Below, one piece after another: positions 13,925 through 19,957 of a stretch of 19,957 nt of DNA. Origin of the DNA: Candidatus Dormiibacter sp. Lineage in GTDB: Bacteria; Chloroflexota; Dormibacteria; UBA8260. The stretch is from assembly GCA_025450495.1 (NCBI GenBank), contig JANWHI010000052.1:1-19957 (forward strand), given 5' to 3'. The translations under genes and the position numbers were made by a program. Numbering within the stretch: position 1 is the first letter of the stretch; every line of letters begins with the position of its first letter. The notes under the pieces were generated by a model. It did no database searches, was not told where the DNA came from, and saw only the letters and a program-made list of their open reading frames with translations.

Positions 13925-14692
13925 TCAGAAGGGAACCGGTGTGCTGAGCAGACCGGGGCGCGGAGTCCGACGCGCCAGCGTCCAGCAGAAGTCCAGCGCA
14001 TCGACCTCGATGTGTTCGCCGTTGCTGCCGGCCCGCCACTGGCCGCCGGCCGGCCCGGTGAGGATGAGCGTGAACGGCTCGCCATGACGGCGCGACCATT
14101 CGCCGACAACGTCGGCGACGAGGCGCCCGTCGTGCTCGTCCGTCAGCATCATGTCGCGGCCGGTGGCGCGCGAGATGTCGAGCCGATGGATCCATGGGTC
14201 GCGGGTGAAGATGGTGTCGACCAGGTAGCCGTACTGCCATCTGTGCGCGTCGAATGGCGGATCCTGCTTGATGCGCACGGCCGACCGGATCGGCGCCGGC
14301 ACGCGGCGGCGGGCGCGGACCGCGCGGGGTACGACGGCAACGAAGCGCTCGATGAGCTGAGCCGGCGAGAGGTCAGCACGATCGCGCACCTGGGTGGCCG
14401 TCATGGCGTCGATCATCGAGCCACCGGTGCGCCTGTTCGCGGCGCGGGCATCATGGATGAACTGGCGGAACGACGCCTGCGCCTCGGCCATGCCGAGCAT
14501 GTGCGCAACCATGGCGCGAACGTCCCAGAGCTCGCAGATGGTCGGCCGCTGCCAGTCGTCGAGGCGCAACCCTCGCAGCAGCTGCAGCGTGCGGGAGAAC
14601 TCGTTCTCCGCCAGGACCATGGCCTCGCGGTGGCCAAGCCTGGGAATTGTGGCCACGTCCGTCATATTCGGTCTGGTCATGGTCATGGTCAC
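13925..14692 (-). CDS. Maleylpyruvate isomerase-family mycothiol-dependent enzyme (DinB-like fold)
   Basis: The 255-residue protein starts at a GTG overlapping the tetR stop (GTGA), with GAGGAGG five bases upstream; in-frame ATGs two and four codons later are weaker choices. The N-terminal four-helix region has LRGLRLDDWQRPTICELWDVRAMVAHMLGMAE, where the pattern W-x-P-T-x-C-x-x-W-x-V and the His of AHMLG are typical of the MDMPI N-terminal domain. A second metal-ligand region reads DPWIHRLDISRATG. The C-terminal part (EPFTLILTGPAGGQW, then CWTLARR) fits the small MDMPI C-terminal domain. Family members use mycothiol as thiol cofactor and a metal ion. The true substrate here is unknown. Co-transcription with tetR suggests induction by a small molecule. 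Confidence 0.85.
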   Translation of the reverse strand: MTMTMTRPNMTDVATIPRLGHREAMVLAENEFSRTLQLLRGLRLDDWQRPTICELWDVRAMVAHMLGMAEAQASFRQFIHDARAANRRTGGSMIDAMTATQVRDRADLSPAQLIERFVAVVPRAVRARRRVPAPIRSAVRIKQDPPFDAHRWQYGYLVDTIFTRDPWIHRLDISRATGRDMMLTDEHDGRLVADVVGEWSRRHGEPFTLILTGPAGGQWRAGSNGEHIEVDALDFCWTLARRTPRPGLLSTPVPF

Positions 14693-15297
14693 GGCTGCCT
14701 CCTCGGCCCTTGGCTGGCAAATACATGGTCGGCGAACATGTCGACTGCCTCATCGATCAGCCGCAGCCAGCGGTCGCCGCCGGGCTGGTTGGCCGTCTGC
14801 TGAGCCGACAGCCCCGCGATCAGCGCGGTCCAGAGGTCGAAGTCGGCCGGGTCGGTCAGCCCTGCCGCCCTGAAGCGCGCCCGTCCCTGGTCGAAGACCT
14901 CCATCGCCAGCGCATACGACTCCGGGGAGGGCTCGAAGTCGGGGATGGTGCGCTGGAACATGAGCTGGTAGCGCGCCACGTCCTCGGTGCTGAACTCCAC
15001 GAACACCCGAGCCACGAGCCGGAGCTGCTCACGCGGGTCCTCGGGCCAGTCCTGCTCGGCCAGGCGCCGGAGGAGTTGGCGGTTGCCCTCGGCGAACATC
15101 GCGTCGTAGATGGCGTGCTTGGAGTCGAAGTACCAGTACAAGGACGGCGGACGGGTCCCGATCCTGCGGGCCACGTCCCGAAGGGAGAGCCCGGCCAGGC
15201 CCTGGGTGCGGGCCAGCGCCCAGGCAGCCTCCAGGATCTCGGCGCGGGTAGCCTCGCGGCGCTCGGCCCGTCTATCGCGAGTCGGGAAAACGATCAT
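14689..15297 (-). CDS. TetR-family transcriptional regulator
   Basis: The protein has 202 residues. The N-terminal helix-turn-helix domain is clear: RAEILEAAWALARTQGLAGLSLRDVARRIGTRPPSLYWYFDSKHAIYDAMF, with the usual LYWYF-x-SK turn near residues 52-58. The C-terminal part is helical, with a WTALIAGLSAQQTANQPGGDRW segment as in TetR_C-type ligand-binding domains. It should bind its own promoter as a dimer and release it on binding a ligand. A CTAACG-type operator lies in the promoter spacer upstream. The ATG begins seven bases after the -10 element, so the mRNA is nearly leaderless. The stop overlaps the GTG of the MDMPI-type enzyme, which it very likely controls. Confidence 0.95.
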   Translation of the reverse strand: MIVFPTRDRRAERREATRAEILEAAWALARTQGLAGLSLRDVARRIGTRPPSLYWYFDSKHAIYDAMFAEGNRQLLRRLAEQDWPEDPREQLRLVARVFVEFSTEDVARYQLMFQRTIPDFEPSPESYALAMEVFDQGRARFRAAGLTDPADFDLWTALIAGLSAQQTANQPGGDRWLRLIDEAVDMFADHVFASQGPRRQP

Positions 15298-15304
15298 GGG
15301 TCGA

Positions 15305-15333
15305 AGTATCTAACGCCATTAGTTCATTGTCAA
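15305..15333 (-). promoter_or_regulatory. Sigma70-type promoter of the tetR operon
   Basis: On the minus strand, TTGACA (15333-15328) and GATACT (15310-15305) are separated by exactly 17 bases. The start codon at 15297 follows the -10 by seven bases, so transcription would begin one or two bases before the ATG. Confidence 0.85.
15310..15322. promoter_or_regulatory. TetR-type operator in the promoter spacer
   Basis: CTAACGCCATTAG has a dyad CTAA-N5-TTAG and differs by one base from the CTAACG/CGTTAG type of palindrome seen in front of many actinobacterial TetR genes. It fills the spacer between -10 and -35 of the tetR promoter, so a bound dimer would block RNA polymerase. Autorepression by the adjacent TetR is the obvious inference. 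Confidence 0.75.
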
Positions 15334-15403
15334 GCGCGGCTGTCGACGTGCTCGGCCTCCTCCAGATCCCCACGCTCGCGGTTCGGCCGGTCTTCGGGTT
15401 GCC

Positions 15404-15520
15404 GGGCCGGCGAGTACGGCCCTCCTATAGTCGCGGGGCGCGATGTCACATCCCCCACCCCTGATCACATGCCTGCTCCCGTAACCCCCCGCGCGCACCG
15501 AACGTTGCCCTGTCACATGC
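15404..15520 (+). promoter_or_regulatory. Upstream region of the sigma factor gene: hairpin, -10-like box and TGTCACAT repeats
   Basis: A perfect dyad GGGCCG-N7-CGGCCC (15404-15422) is followed by TATAGT (15426-15431), a good -10 sequence without a well-spaced -35. Two copies of TGTCACAT (15444-15451 and 15511-15518) and a near copy, TGATCACAT (15462-15470), follow before the GTG at 15537. Repeats of this kind in front of an ECF sigma gene may be regulator or sigma recognition sites. I could not pair any of them with a properly placed -10. Confidence 0.35.
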
Positions 15521-15536
15521 GTCCGGAGTCTGTCCG

Positions 15537-16103
15537 GTGACCCTTCCCCGGGCGTATGAGGATCAACTAGTCGAGCGGGCCAAGCGGGACGCCGACGCCT
15601 TTGGGGAGCTGTACGACCACTACTTCGGGCAGATCTACAGGTTCGTATACAGCCGGTTGCGCGACCAGGATGCCGCTGAAGACGTCACCTCGGAGGTGTT
15701 CTTCAAGGCCCTGCGAGCGATCGGCCGGTACAAGCCCAGCGGTCACCCCTTCAGTGCGTGGCTCTACCAGATCAGCGTGAACGCCATCGCCGACCACTAC
15801 CGCGCCCGCCGTCCCACGTCGAACATCGACGACGCCATCGGCGTCGCCGACCCGCAGAAGCCGGTTGCTGACCGCGTCGCCCAGAGGGCCGAGGCCGCGC
15901 TGGTCTGGGCGGCCATCGACACCCTGCCCGAGCAGCAGCGCACCGCGATCACGCTCAAGCTCGGCGAGGATCTCAAGCTGGCGGACATCGGGGTCGTCAT
16001 GGGCAAGAGCGAGGGGGCGATCAAGCTGCTGATTCACCGCGGCATGATCGGGCTCCGCACCCGGCTCGACGCGGCCACCTTCGACCGCGAGGATGTCCGA
16101 TGA
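15537..16103 (+). CDS. ECF-type RNA polymerase sigma factor
   Basis: The 188-residue protein starts at a GTG with GGAG eight bases upstream. Region 2 spans about 20-95: AFGELYDHYFGQIYRFVYSRL, then DAAEDVTSEVFFKALRAI and the promoter -10-binding helix ending FSAWLYQISVNAIADHYRARR. A short linker leads to region 4, about 125-180: TLPEQQRTAITLKLGEDLKLADIGVVMGKSEGAIKLLIHRG, a helix-turn-helix that would read the -35. There is no extra C-terminal domain. The stop overlaps the start of the next gene (ATGA), whose product has an anti-sigma-like N-terminus, so the pair likely form a membrane-gated signalling unit. Regulon members cannot be named from this window. Confidence 0.95.
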   Translation: MTLPRAYEDQLVERAKRDADAFGELYDHYFGQIYRFVYSRLRDQDAAEDVTSEVFFKALRAIGRYKPSGHPFSAWLYQISVNAIADHYRARRPTSNIDDAIGVADPQKPVADRVAQRAEAALVWAAIDTLPEQQRTAITLKLGEDLKLADIGVVMGKSEGAIKLLIHRGMIGLRTRLDAATFDREDVR

Positions 16104-18346
16104 CCGACTCGCGGTGGCTCGATCCCGAGATCGACGGCATCCTCGACGACGACCCCGAGCTGACCCAGCTTGCGCACCTGGTCAGGGCGGCGCGGCCGGA
16201 GCCGTCACTCGACACGCGGTTCCAGGCGGTGCTGCGTGCCCAGCTGATGCGCGAGGCGGCCGTGGGCACGCCGGCTGCTTCGCAGAGGAACCAGCGTGCT
16301 CCGCGGCAGCGCGTCGTTCGCCGGGTGTGGTGGCGCCGTCCGTCGCACTTCGCCTGGGGCGGGGCCGGGCTGGGCATCGCCCTTGCTGCTGCCGCGGTGA
16401 TCAGCATCATGAGGCCCATCCAGGATCACCAGGTGGTGACGGCCGGCTCGCCGGTCGCCGAGCTGCACCAGGTGAGCCCGGACCACGTGATCACGGTGGC
16501 GTTCAGCCAGCCGATGAACCATCAGGCCGTGGTGGCGGGGCTGCACATCAGGCCGGCAACCGAGGTGAGCACCGCGTGGCAGGGCAACAACCTGCTGATC
16601 ACACCCACCCACCGTCTGGCGGGCAACACGCCGTACACCGTGACCATCGACCGCAGCGCAGCCCAGGCTGCCAACGGTGCGGTCGCCGCGACCGACATCC
16701 ACATCTCCTTCGGCACCGCACCGACCCCGCCGCCGGCACCGGCTGTGGTGTCGTTGACCGTGACAGCGCTGGGGACGGTGGAGGCGGGTTCCCAGCTGAT
16801 CGCCGGACCGGCCGGATCGGTGATCGCCACGTCCTCGAGCGCAGCGCCGACAACGCCGACGCCACCGACGAGCCCGACGCCGTCAGCCACGCCGTCGCCG
16901 TCCGGATCGCCTTCCGCCGCGGGAGCAGCGCCGCTGAAGGTCAGTCGCACCGTGCTGTTCGGCCCCGGCGGCACCACCGACCTCGGCCCCGCGTCGTCGA
17001 GCACCGCGATTTCGGCCAACGGATTGCGGCTGGTCTCCGCGGTGTCCAGCGGGTCGGGAAGCCAGGTCGTGCTCAGCACCGTCAACGGTGGCAAGAACAC
17101 CGTGCTCACCACGCTCGGTGTGCCCGTGCTGGCAACGGGCTGGCTGAGCCCCGACACCGCTGTTGTGGCCGAGAGTGACCGCATCCTCACCATCGACCTG
17201 CAGGGCCACGTCAGCAACCTGATGGCCCTGCCCGCGGGCACGACCACGGTCATGTTCGCTCCGGTTGGCGGCCACGCGTATGCCGGCGGTGCTGGCGGGG
17301 ACGGCGCGCTCTTCGACCTCGCCACCAAGCACAGTCGCGTCCTGGCCGGAAGCCGCACGCTGGCCGCATTCAGCGGCGACGGCGGCACTGTGGCGTGGAT
17401 CGACAGCAGCCAGCCGATTGCGCAGCTGATGACCGCGCCGGTTGCTCACGACCAGGCCACGATCATCCCGCTGGACCATCCCGGCGACGGCGTGGCCGAG
17501 ATCGCGCTCGACCAGACCGGGGCTCGCGCCGCGATCATCGATCACCCCGCAGCCGGTGGTGATCAGCTCGACATCAACGCACTGCCCTCAGGCACGGTGG
17601 TGGCGCGCGGCCCGAGCGGCACGCACCCCGTCTTCACCAGCAGCGGCAACAGTATCGCGCTCGTGGCCGCCAGCGGCCAGGCTGAGGCTGCCATTCTCCC
17701 CGGCCCCCCCACGCCGGGGACAACCACCACGCTGCCCAACGGCGCCGCCGGCGTGCTCCAGGCATTCGTCGATGCGCAGACCAGCGGCGACGCAGCGGCG
17801 ATCTCGGCGTTGACGGTGCCGTCCCTGGCCGCCGCGCAGGTGACGCCACACGGGCTGACCCGCGCCTACGTGATCAGCGCCGCAGTCAATCAGAACGGCA
17901 CCATCTCCGCCACCGCGCGGCTGATCATCGACGCGTCGGTTGCGCATCCTCTGGCATCGTTCGCGGACGAGTCGCTGACGCTCACCCCCGGCCCGGGCAA
18001 GCAGGCGTTCCAGGTGAGCGCGATCGCCGTCTCACCGCTGCACGATGAGCCCGTGGGACCGCACGTTGTGCATCTGACACCCATGAATGTCGGCGGTGTG
18101 CTGGTTCTCCAGGTGGCCTTCGACAGCGACCTACGGCAGGCCACTGTGGGACCGGCGATCTCGGTGACGACCGGCGACGGCCAGGTGTTGCCGGCCACCA
18201 CCGTGTATGACGCCGAACGACGCACCGCCGTGGTCACCCTCACCGTCCCCGCGAACACACCGGTGTCGCTGACGGTCAACAGCGGGTTGCTCGACGTCGA
18301 CGGCCAGGCGCTCGCAAGCGCCTTCACCACCGCGGTCGGCGGCTGA
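16100..18346 (+). CDS. Membrane-anchored anti-sigma-like protein with Ig-like and propeller-like extracellular domains
   Basis: The 748-residue protein starts at an ATG overlapping the sigma stop, with GAGGA six bases upstream. Residues 1-80 are cytoplasmic; DPELTQLAHLVRAARPEPSLDTRFQAVLRAQL resembles the start of anti-sigma proteins, without a zinc motif. One helix lies at about 84-104. Residues about 115-215 look like an SbsA-type Ig-like domain (VITVAFSQPMN, LAGNTPYTVTI). A Pro/Thr/Ser linker (about 243-277) precedes a region of repeated short beta strands (about 280-530) that may be a beta-propeller. A domain rich in Ala/Thr follows, and a second Ig-like domain ends the protein (about 650-745: VLVLQVAFDSDL, NTPVSLTVNSGLLDVDG). 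I infer that it holds the sigma factor at the membrane and senses a surface or envelope signal. No catalytic motif is visible. Confidence 0.75.
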   Translation: MTDSRWLDPEIDGILDDDPELTQLAHLVRAARPEPSLDTRFQAVLRAQLMREAAVGTPAASQRNQRAPRQRVVRRVWWRRPSHFAWGGAGLGIALAAAAVISIMRPIQDHQVVTAGSPVAELHQVSPDHVITVAFSQPMNHQAVVAGLHIRPATEVSTAWQGNNLLITPTHRLAGNTPYTVTIDRSAAQAANGAVAATDIHISFGTAPTPPPAPAVVSLTVTALGTVEAGSQLIAGPAGSVIATSSSAAPTTPTPPTSPTPSATPSPSGSPSAAGAAPLKVSRTVLFGPGGTTDLGPASSSTAISANGLRLVSAVSSGSGSQVVLSTVNGGKNTVLTTLGVPVLATGWLSPDTAVVAESDRILTIDLQGHVSNLMALPAGTTTVMFAPVGGHAYAGGAGGDGALFDLATKHSRVLAGSRTLAAFSGDGGTVAWIDSSQPIAQLMTAPVAHDQATIIPLDHPGDGVAEIALDQTGARAAIIDHPAAGGDQLDINALPSGTVVARGPSGTHPVFTSSGNSIALVAASGQAEAAILPGPPTPGTTTTLPNGAAGVLQAFVDAQTSGDAAAISALTVPSLAAAQVTPHGLTRAYVISAAVNQNGTISATARLIIDASVAHPLASFADESLTLTPGPGKQAFQVSAIAVSPLHDEPVGPHVVHLTPMNVGGVLVLQVAFDSDLRQATVGPAISVTTGDGQVLPATTVYDAERRTAVVTLTVPANTPVSLTVNSGLLDVDGQALASAFTTAVGG

Positions 18347-18396
18347 CCCGCTACGAGGCGGGCTCGTCGGTCCTGTCGGCCGGCCCGGCGGACTCC

Positions 18397-19323
18397 ATGG
18401 CGCCGGGCCGGCCGGTCTCCGGGCTGGCCTGGGCAACCCTCGGCGTGGTGGCCTTCTCGGGCACGCTGCCCGCGACGATCTTCGCGCTGCGCGGCTTCGA
18501 CCCTTTGGTGGTCGGGGCCGGCCGCTCGGTGATCGCCGCGGCGGTTGCGGGCGCCACGCTGCTGATCTGGTCGAGGCGGCTGCCGCCGCGCCGCGTCCTG
18601 CCACAACTTCTCCTGGTCGCGGCCGGCTGCGGCATCGGCTTCGGCGTGCTCAGCGCCCTCGCGCTGCACCAGGTCAGCGCGTCGCATGCGGCGGTGGTCA
18701 TCGGGCTGCTGCCGGTCAGCACCGCCGCGGTGGCCGTGGTGATCGGCGGCGAGCGTCCCAGCCCGCTCTTCTGGATATCGAGCATCGCCGGTGCAGTGGT
18801 GGTGATCGGCTTCGCGCTCTCCGAGGGAGCCGGTTCTCTGACGGGCGCTGATGTGCTGCTTTTCGTCGCCCTGGCGATGGCCGCCGTCGGCTACGCGGCC
18901 GGTGGGCGCCTCGCCCGCGAGATGCCCGGCCGCGAGGTGGCGGCATGGGGGCTCGTGCTGGCGGTGCCGGTGGCCCTGCCGATCTCGCTGATCGCGCTGC
19001 ACGGCAGTGCGGTGCATCCCGTCTGGGTGCCGGTGGCCGGGTTGCTCTACGTGTCGGTGATCTCGACGTTTGTCGGATTCATCCCCTGGTATCGCGGCCT
19101 CGCGCTGGCCGGGACAGCCAGGGCCAGCCAGACGCAGCTGCTGCAGCCGTTTCTCACAGTCGCCTGGGCCATGCTCCTGCTTGGCGAGCGACCTGGAGTC
19201 GCAACACCGATCGCCGCGCTGCTCGTATGCGTGTGCATGGCGACCTCGGTCCGTGCCAGATTTGTCAGGAAGCCGGCGCTGCCGGCGGTGACCGGTTCCG
19301 ACCGGCAGGGAGGCGTGGCATGA
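18397..19323 (+). CDS. EamA/DMT-family inner-membrane transporter
   Basis: This 308-residue protein has about ten hydrophobic helices arranged as two EamA repeats. Signature stretches are PATIFALRGFDPLVVGAGRS near the first helix pair and HQVSASHAAVVIGLLPVSTAAVA at the end of repeat one. Repeat two ends with VSVISTFVGFIPWYRGLALAGTARASQTQLLQPFLTVAWAMLLLGERPG. Drug/metabolite superfamily exporters move amino acids or other small metabolites; the substrate is not predictable here. The ATG at 18397 has only a weak GGCGGA upstream. It follows the anti-sigma-like gene by 50 bases, so it may be read from the same transcript. Its stop overlaps the cupin start (ATGA). Confidence 0.92.
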   Translation: MAPGRPVSGLAWATLGVVAFSGTLPATIFALRGFDPLVVGAGRSVIAAAVAGATLLIWSRRLPPRRVLPQLLLVAAGCGIGFGVLSALALHQVSASHAAVVIGLLPVSTAAVAVVIGGERPSPLFWISSIAGAVVVIGFALSEGAGSLTGADVLLFVALAMAAVGYAAGGRLAREMPGREVAAWGLVLAVPVALPISLIALHGSAVHPVWVPVAGLLYVSVISTFVGFIPWYRGLALAGTARASQTQLLQPFLTVAWAMLLLGERPGVATPIAALLVCVCMATSVRARFVRKPALPAVTGSDRQGGVA

Positions 19324-19730
19324 CCACCTACAGCACCCACCTCGACGTCAGGTTCGCACCGCTGGAGCTGATCGACGTGCAGGCCCTCGTCGATGCATGC
19401 ACGGATCCGTGGTGGAACCAGACGCTCTGCGCGGTCAACGACGCGGTGGTGCGGCTCGGCGTGCTCGAGGGCGAATACCACTGGCACGCACACCAGGACG
19501 AGGACGAGTTCTTCTTCGTCGTCGACGGCCGGCTGCTGATCGACCTCGAAGGCCGCACCGTCGAGCTCGGCGCGCGGCAGGCGCTCACCGTGCCGCAGGG
19601 AGTTCGCCACCGCCCGCGAGCGCCGGAGCGGACGGTGGTGTTGATGGTCGAGCGAACAAGCGTGGTCCCGACCGGCGACACTGCGCCGGACGGGACCCGC
19701 GGGGTTACTGACCGGGGTGGCCGTCAGTAG
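19320..19730 (+). CDS. Small cupin-fold protein
   Basis: The 136-residue protein starts at the ATG at 19320, with GGGAGG six bases upstream and a four-base overlap with the transporter stop. Cupin motif 1 is intact: HWHAHQDEDEFFFVVDG, giving HxH-x4-E-x6-G. Cupin motif 2 is TVPQGVRHRP, with PxGxxH. The metal ligands (two or three His and one Glu) are therefore present. Single-domain cupins of this size include isomerases, dioxygenases and small-molecule sensors, so no reaction is assigned. Coupling with the EamA transporter hints at a shared substrate. The last seven bases overlap the end of the convergent DUF6131-like gene. Confidence 0.9.
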   Translation: MTTYSTHLDVRFAPLELIDVQALVDACTDPWWNQTLCAVNDAVVRLGVLEGEYHWHAHQDEDEFFFVVDGRLLIDLEGRTVELGARQALTVPQGVRHRPRAPERTVVLMVERTSVVPTGDTAPDGTRGVTDRGGRQ

Positions 19731-19879
19731 TAGTGCGCCCGGCCTCCGATGGCGTGCCCCATGGCTCCCGCCAACGCGAGAATGAGGCCGACAACCAAGA
19801 GGATGATTCCGATGCTCCACAAGATCGGAATCGCTGCCACCAACCCGATGATCATCAGGATGACACCCAGCAGAATCAT
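19724..19879 (-). CDS. DUF6131-like small membrane protein
   Basis: This 51-residue protein starts at the ATG at 19879, chosen because AGGAGA lies a few bases upstream; a longer in-frame ORF to 19927 has no such signal. It begins MILLGVILMIIGLVAAIPILWS, continues IGIILLVVGLILALAGAMG, and ends with GGRAHYY. That is two short helices joined by PILWSIG, with a His/Tyr tail. This matches the small DUF6131 proteins of actinobacteria, whose role is unknown to me. The gene is transcribed against the cupin gene and their stop codons overlap. A candidate promoter is described separately. Confidence 0.85.
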   Translation of the reverse strand: MILLGVILMIIGLVAAIPILWSIGIILLVVGLILALAGAMGHAIGGRAHYY

Positions 19880-19900
19880 TGGCTCTCCTTGTGCTCGGTC

Positions 19901-19929
19901 GGATAAAGGTGTGATCATCGCTATCACAA
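19901..19929 (-). promoter_or_regulatory. Candidate promoter and dyad upstream of the DUF6131-like gene
   Basis: On the minus strand, TTGTGA (19929-19924) and TTATCC (19906-19901) are 17 bases apart and lie 22 bases before the ATG. The -35 is overlapped by a perfect dyad, TGTGAT-N7-ATCACA at 19910-19928, that could be an operator. It has a nine-base TGTGA/TCACA spacing, not the six of a Crp site. Confidence 0.45.
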
Positions 19930-19957
19930 AGTAGACGTCTGTCGATGACCAACTCTA

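Noticed and set aside
15500..15523. GAAC-N16-CGTC as an ECF autoregulatory promoter for the sigma gene
   Set aside because: The spacing is right, but the start would fall near 15530, after the GGAG ribosome-binding site at 15525-15528, so the two signals contradict each other.
16829..16930. Tandem DNA repeat
   Set aside because: The CCGACGCC-like repetition simply encodes the Pro/Thr/Ser stalk of the anti-sigma-like protein.
18347..18362. Hairpin CCCGC-TACGAG-GCGGG after the anti-sigma-like gene as a terminator
   Set aside because: The stem is only five bases with no T-tract, and the next gene follows closely; read-through is more likely.
17890..19017. 375-codon minus-strand frame opposite the end of the anti-sigma-like gene and the transporter
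   Set aside because: It spans two well-supported plus-strand genes and consists of charged low-complexity sequence.
19910..19928. Crp-like site (TGTGA...TCACA)
   Set aside because: The half-sites are nine bases apart instead of six, so it is only a generic dyad.

Overview
The window is GC-rich and densely coded, with many GTG starts and stop/start overlaps of the ATGA or GTGA type. It contains a TetR regulator, a mycothiol-dependent maleylpyruvate-isomerase-type enzyme, DUF6458- and DUF6131-like small membrane proteins, a Tad-type secretion operon, and an ECF sigma factor coupled to an Ig-like-domain membrane protein. This mix points to an actinobacterium or a relative such as Candidatus Dormibacterota or Chloroflexota. 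That placement is inferred from gene content only. I saw no rRNA, tRNA, CRISPR array or insertion sequence, and no gene-free stretch exceeds about 240 bases.

Region 1 (1-4968), cell-surface sugar metabolism. A leftward operon encodes a membrane-anchored family 2 glycosyltransferase (polyprenyl-phosphate sugar synthase type), a SIS-domain phosphosugar isomerase, and the start of an NAD-dependent sugar epimerase/dehydratase that runs off the left edge. A very large polytopic membrane protein with GT-C-like features is divergently transcribed. It could use the lipid-linked sugar made by the family 2 enzyme.

Region 2 (5019-13412), a rightward Tad-like operon. The order is: an orphan domain resembling the pre-ATPase part of actinobacterial conjugation ATPases; a CpaB-like SAF-domain protein; a ParA/MinD-like protein with a ruined Walker A motif; TadA/CpaF ATPase; TadB; TadC; a small three-helix membrane protein; a second ParA/MinD-like protein with an intact Walker A and a long N-terminal extension; a small protein that may be NTF2-like; and a single-pass membrane protein with an exported domain. 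From the SAF-domain gene onward the genes overlap or almost touch. No pilin, prepilin peptidase, secretin, VirB4, VirD4 ATPase or relaxase is present. This is the most unusual part of the window.

Region 3 (13498-15333), small regulatory units. A DUF6458-like gene has a textbook sigma70 promoter and a start-site dyad. A strong hairpin lies in the convergent gap that follows. A TetR gene plus a mycothiol-type enzyme form a two-gene leftward operon. Its TTGACA-N17-GATACT promoter carries a CTAACG-type operator in the spacer and appears to give an almost leaderless transcript.

Region 4 (15404-19957). An ECF sigma factor overlaps a membrane-anchored protein with an anti-sigma-like N-terminus and a large extracellular part, forming a likely sigma/anti-sigma surface-sensing pair. 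An EamA/DMT transporter and a cupin follow. A DUF6131-like gene lies on the opposite strand, and its stop overlaps the cupin stop.
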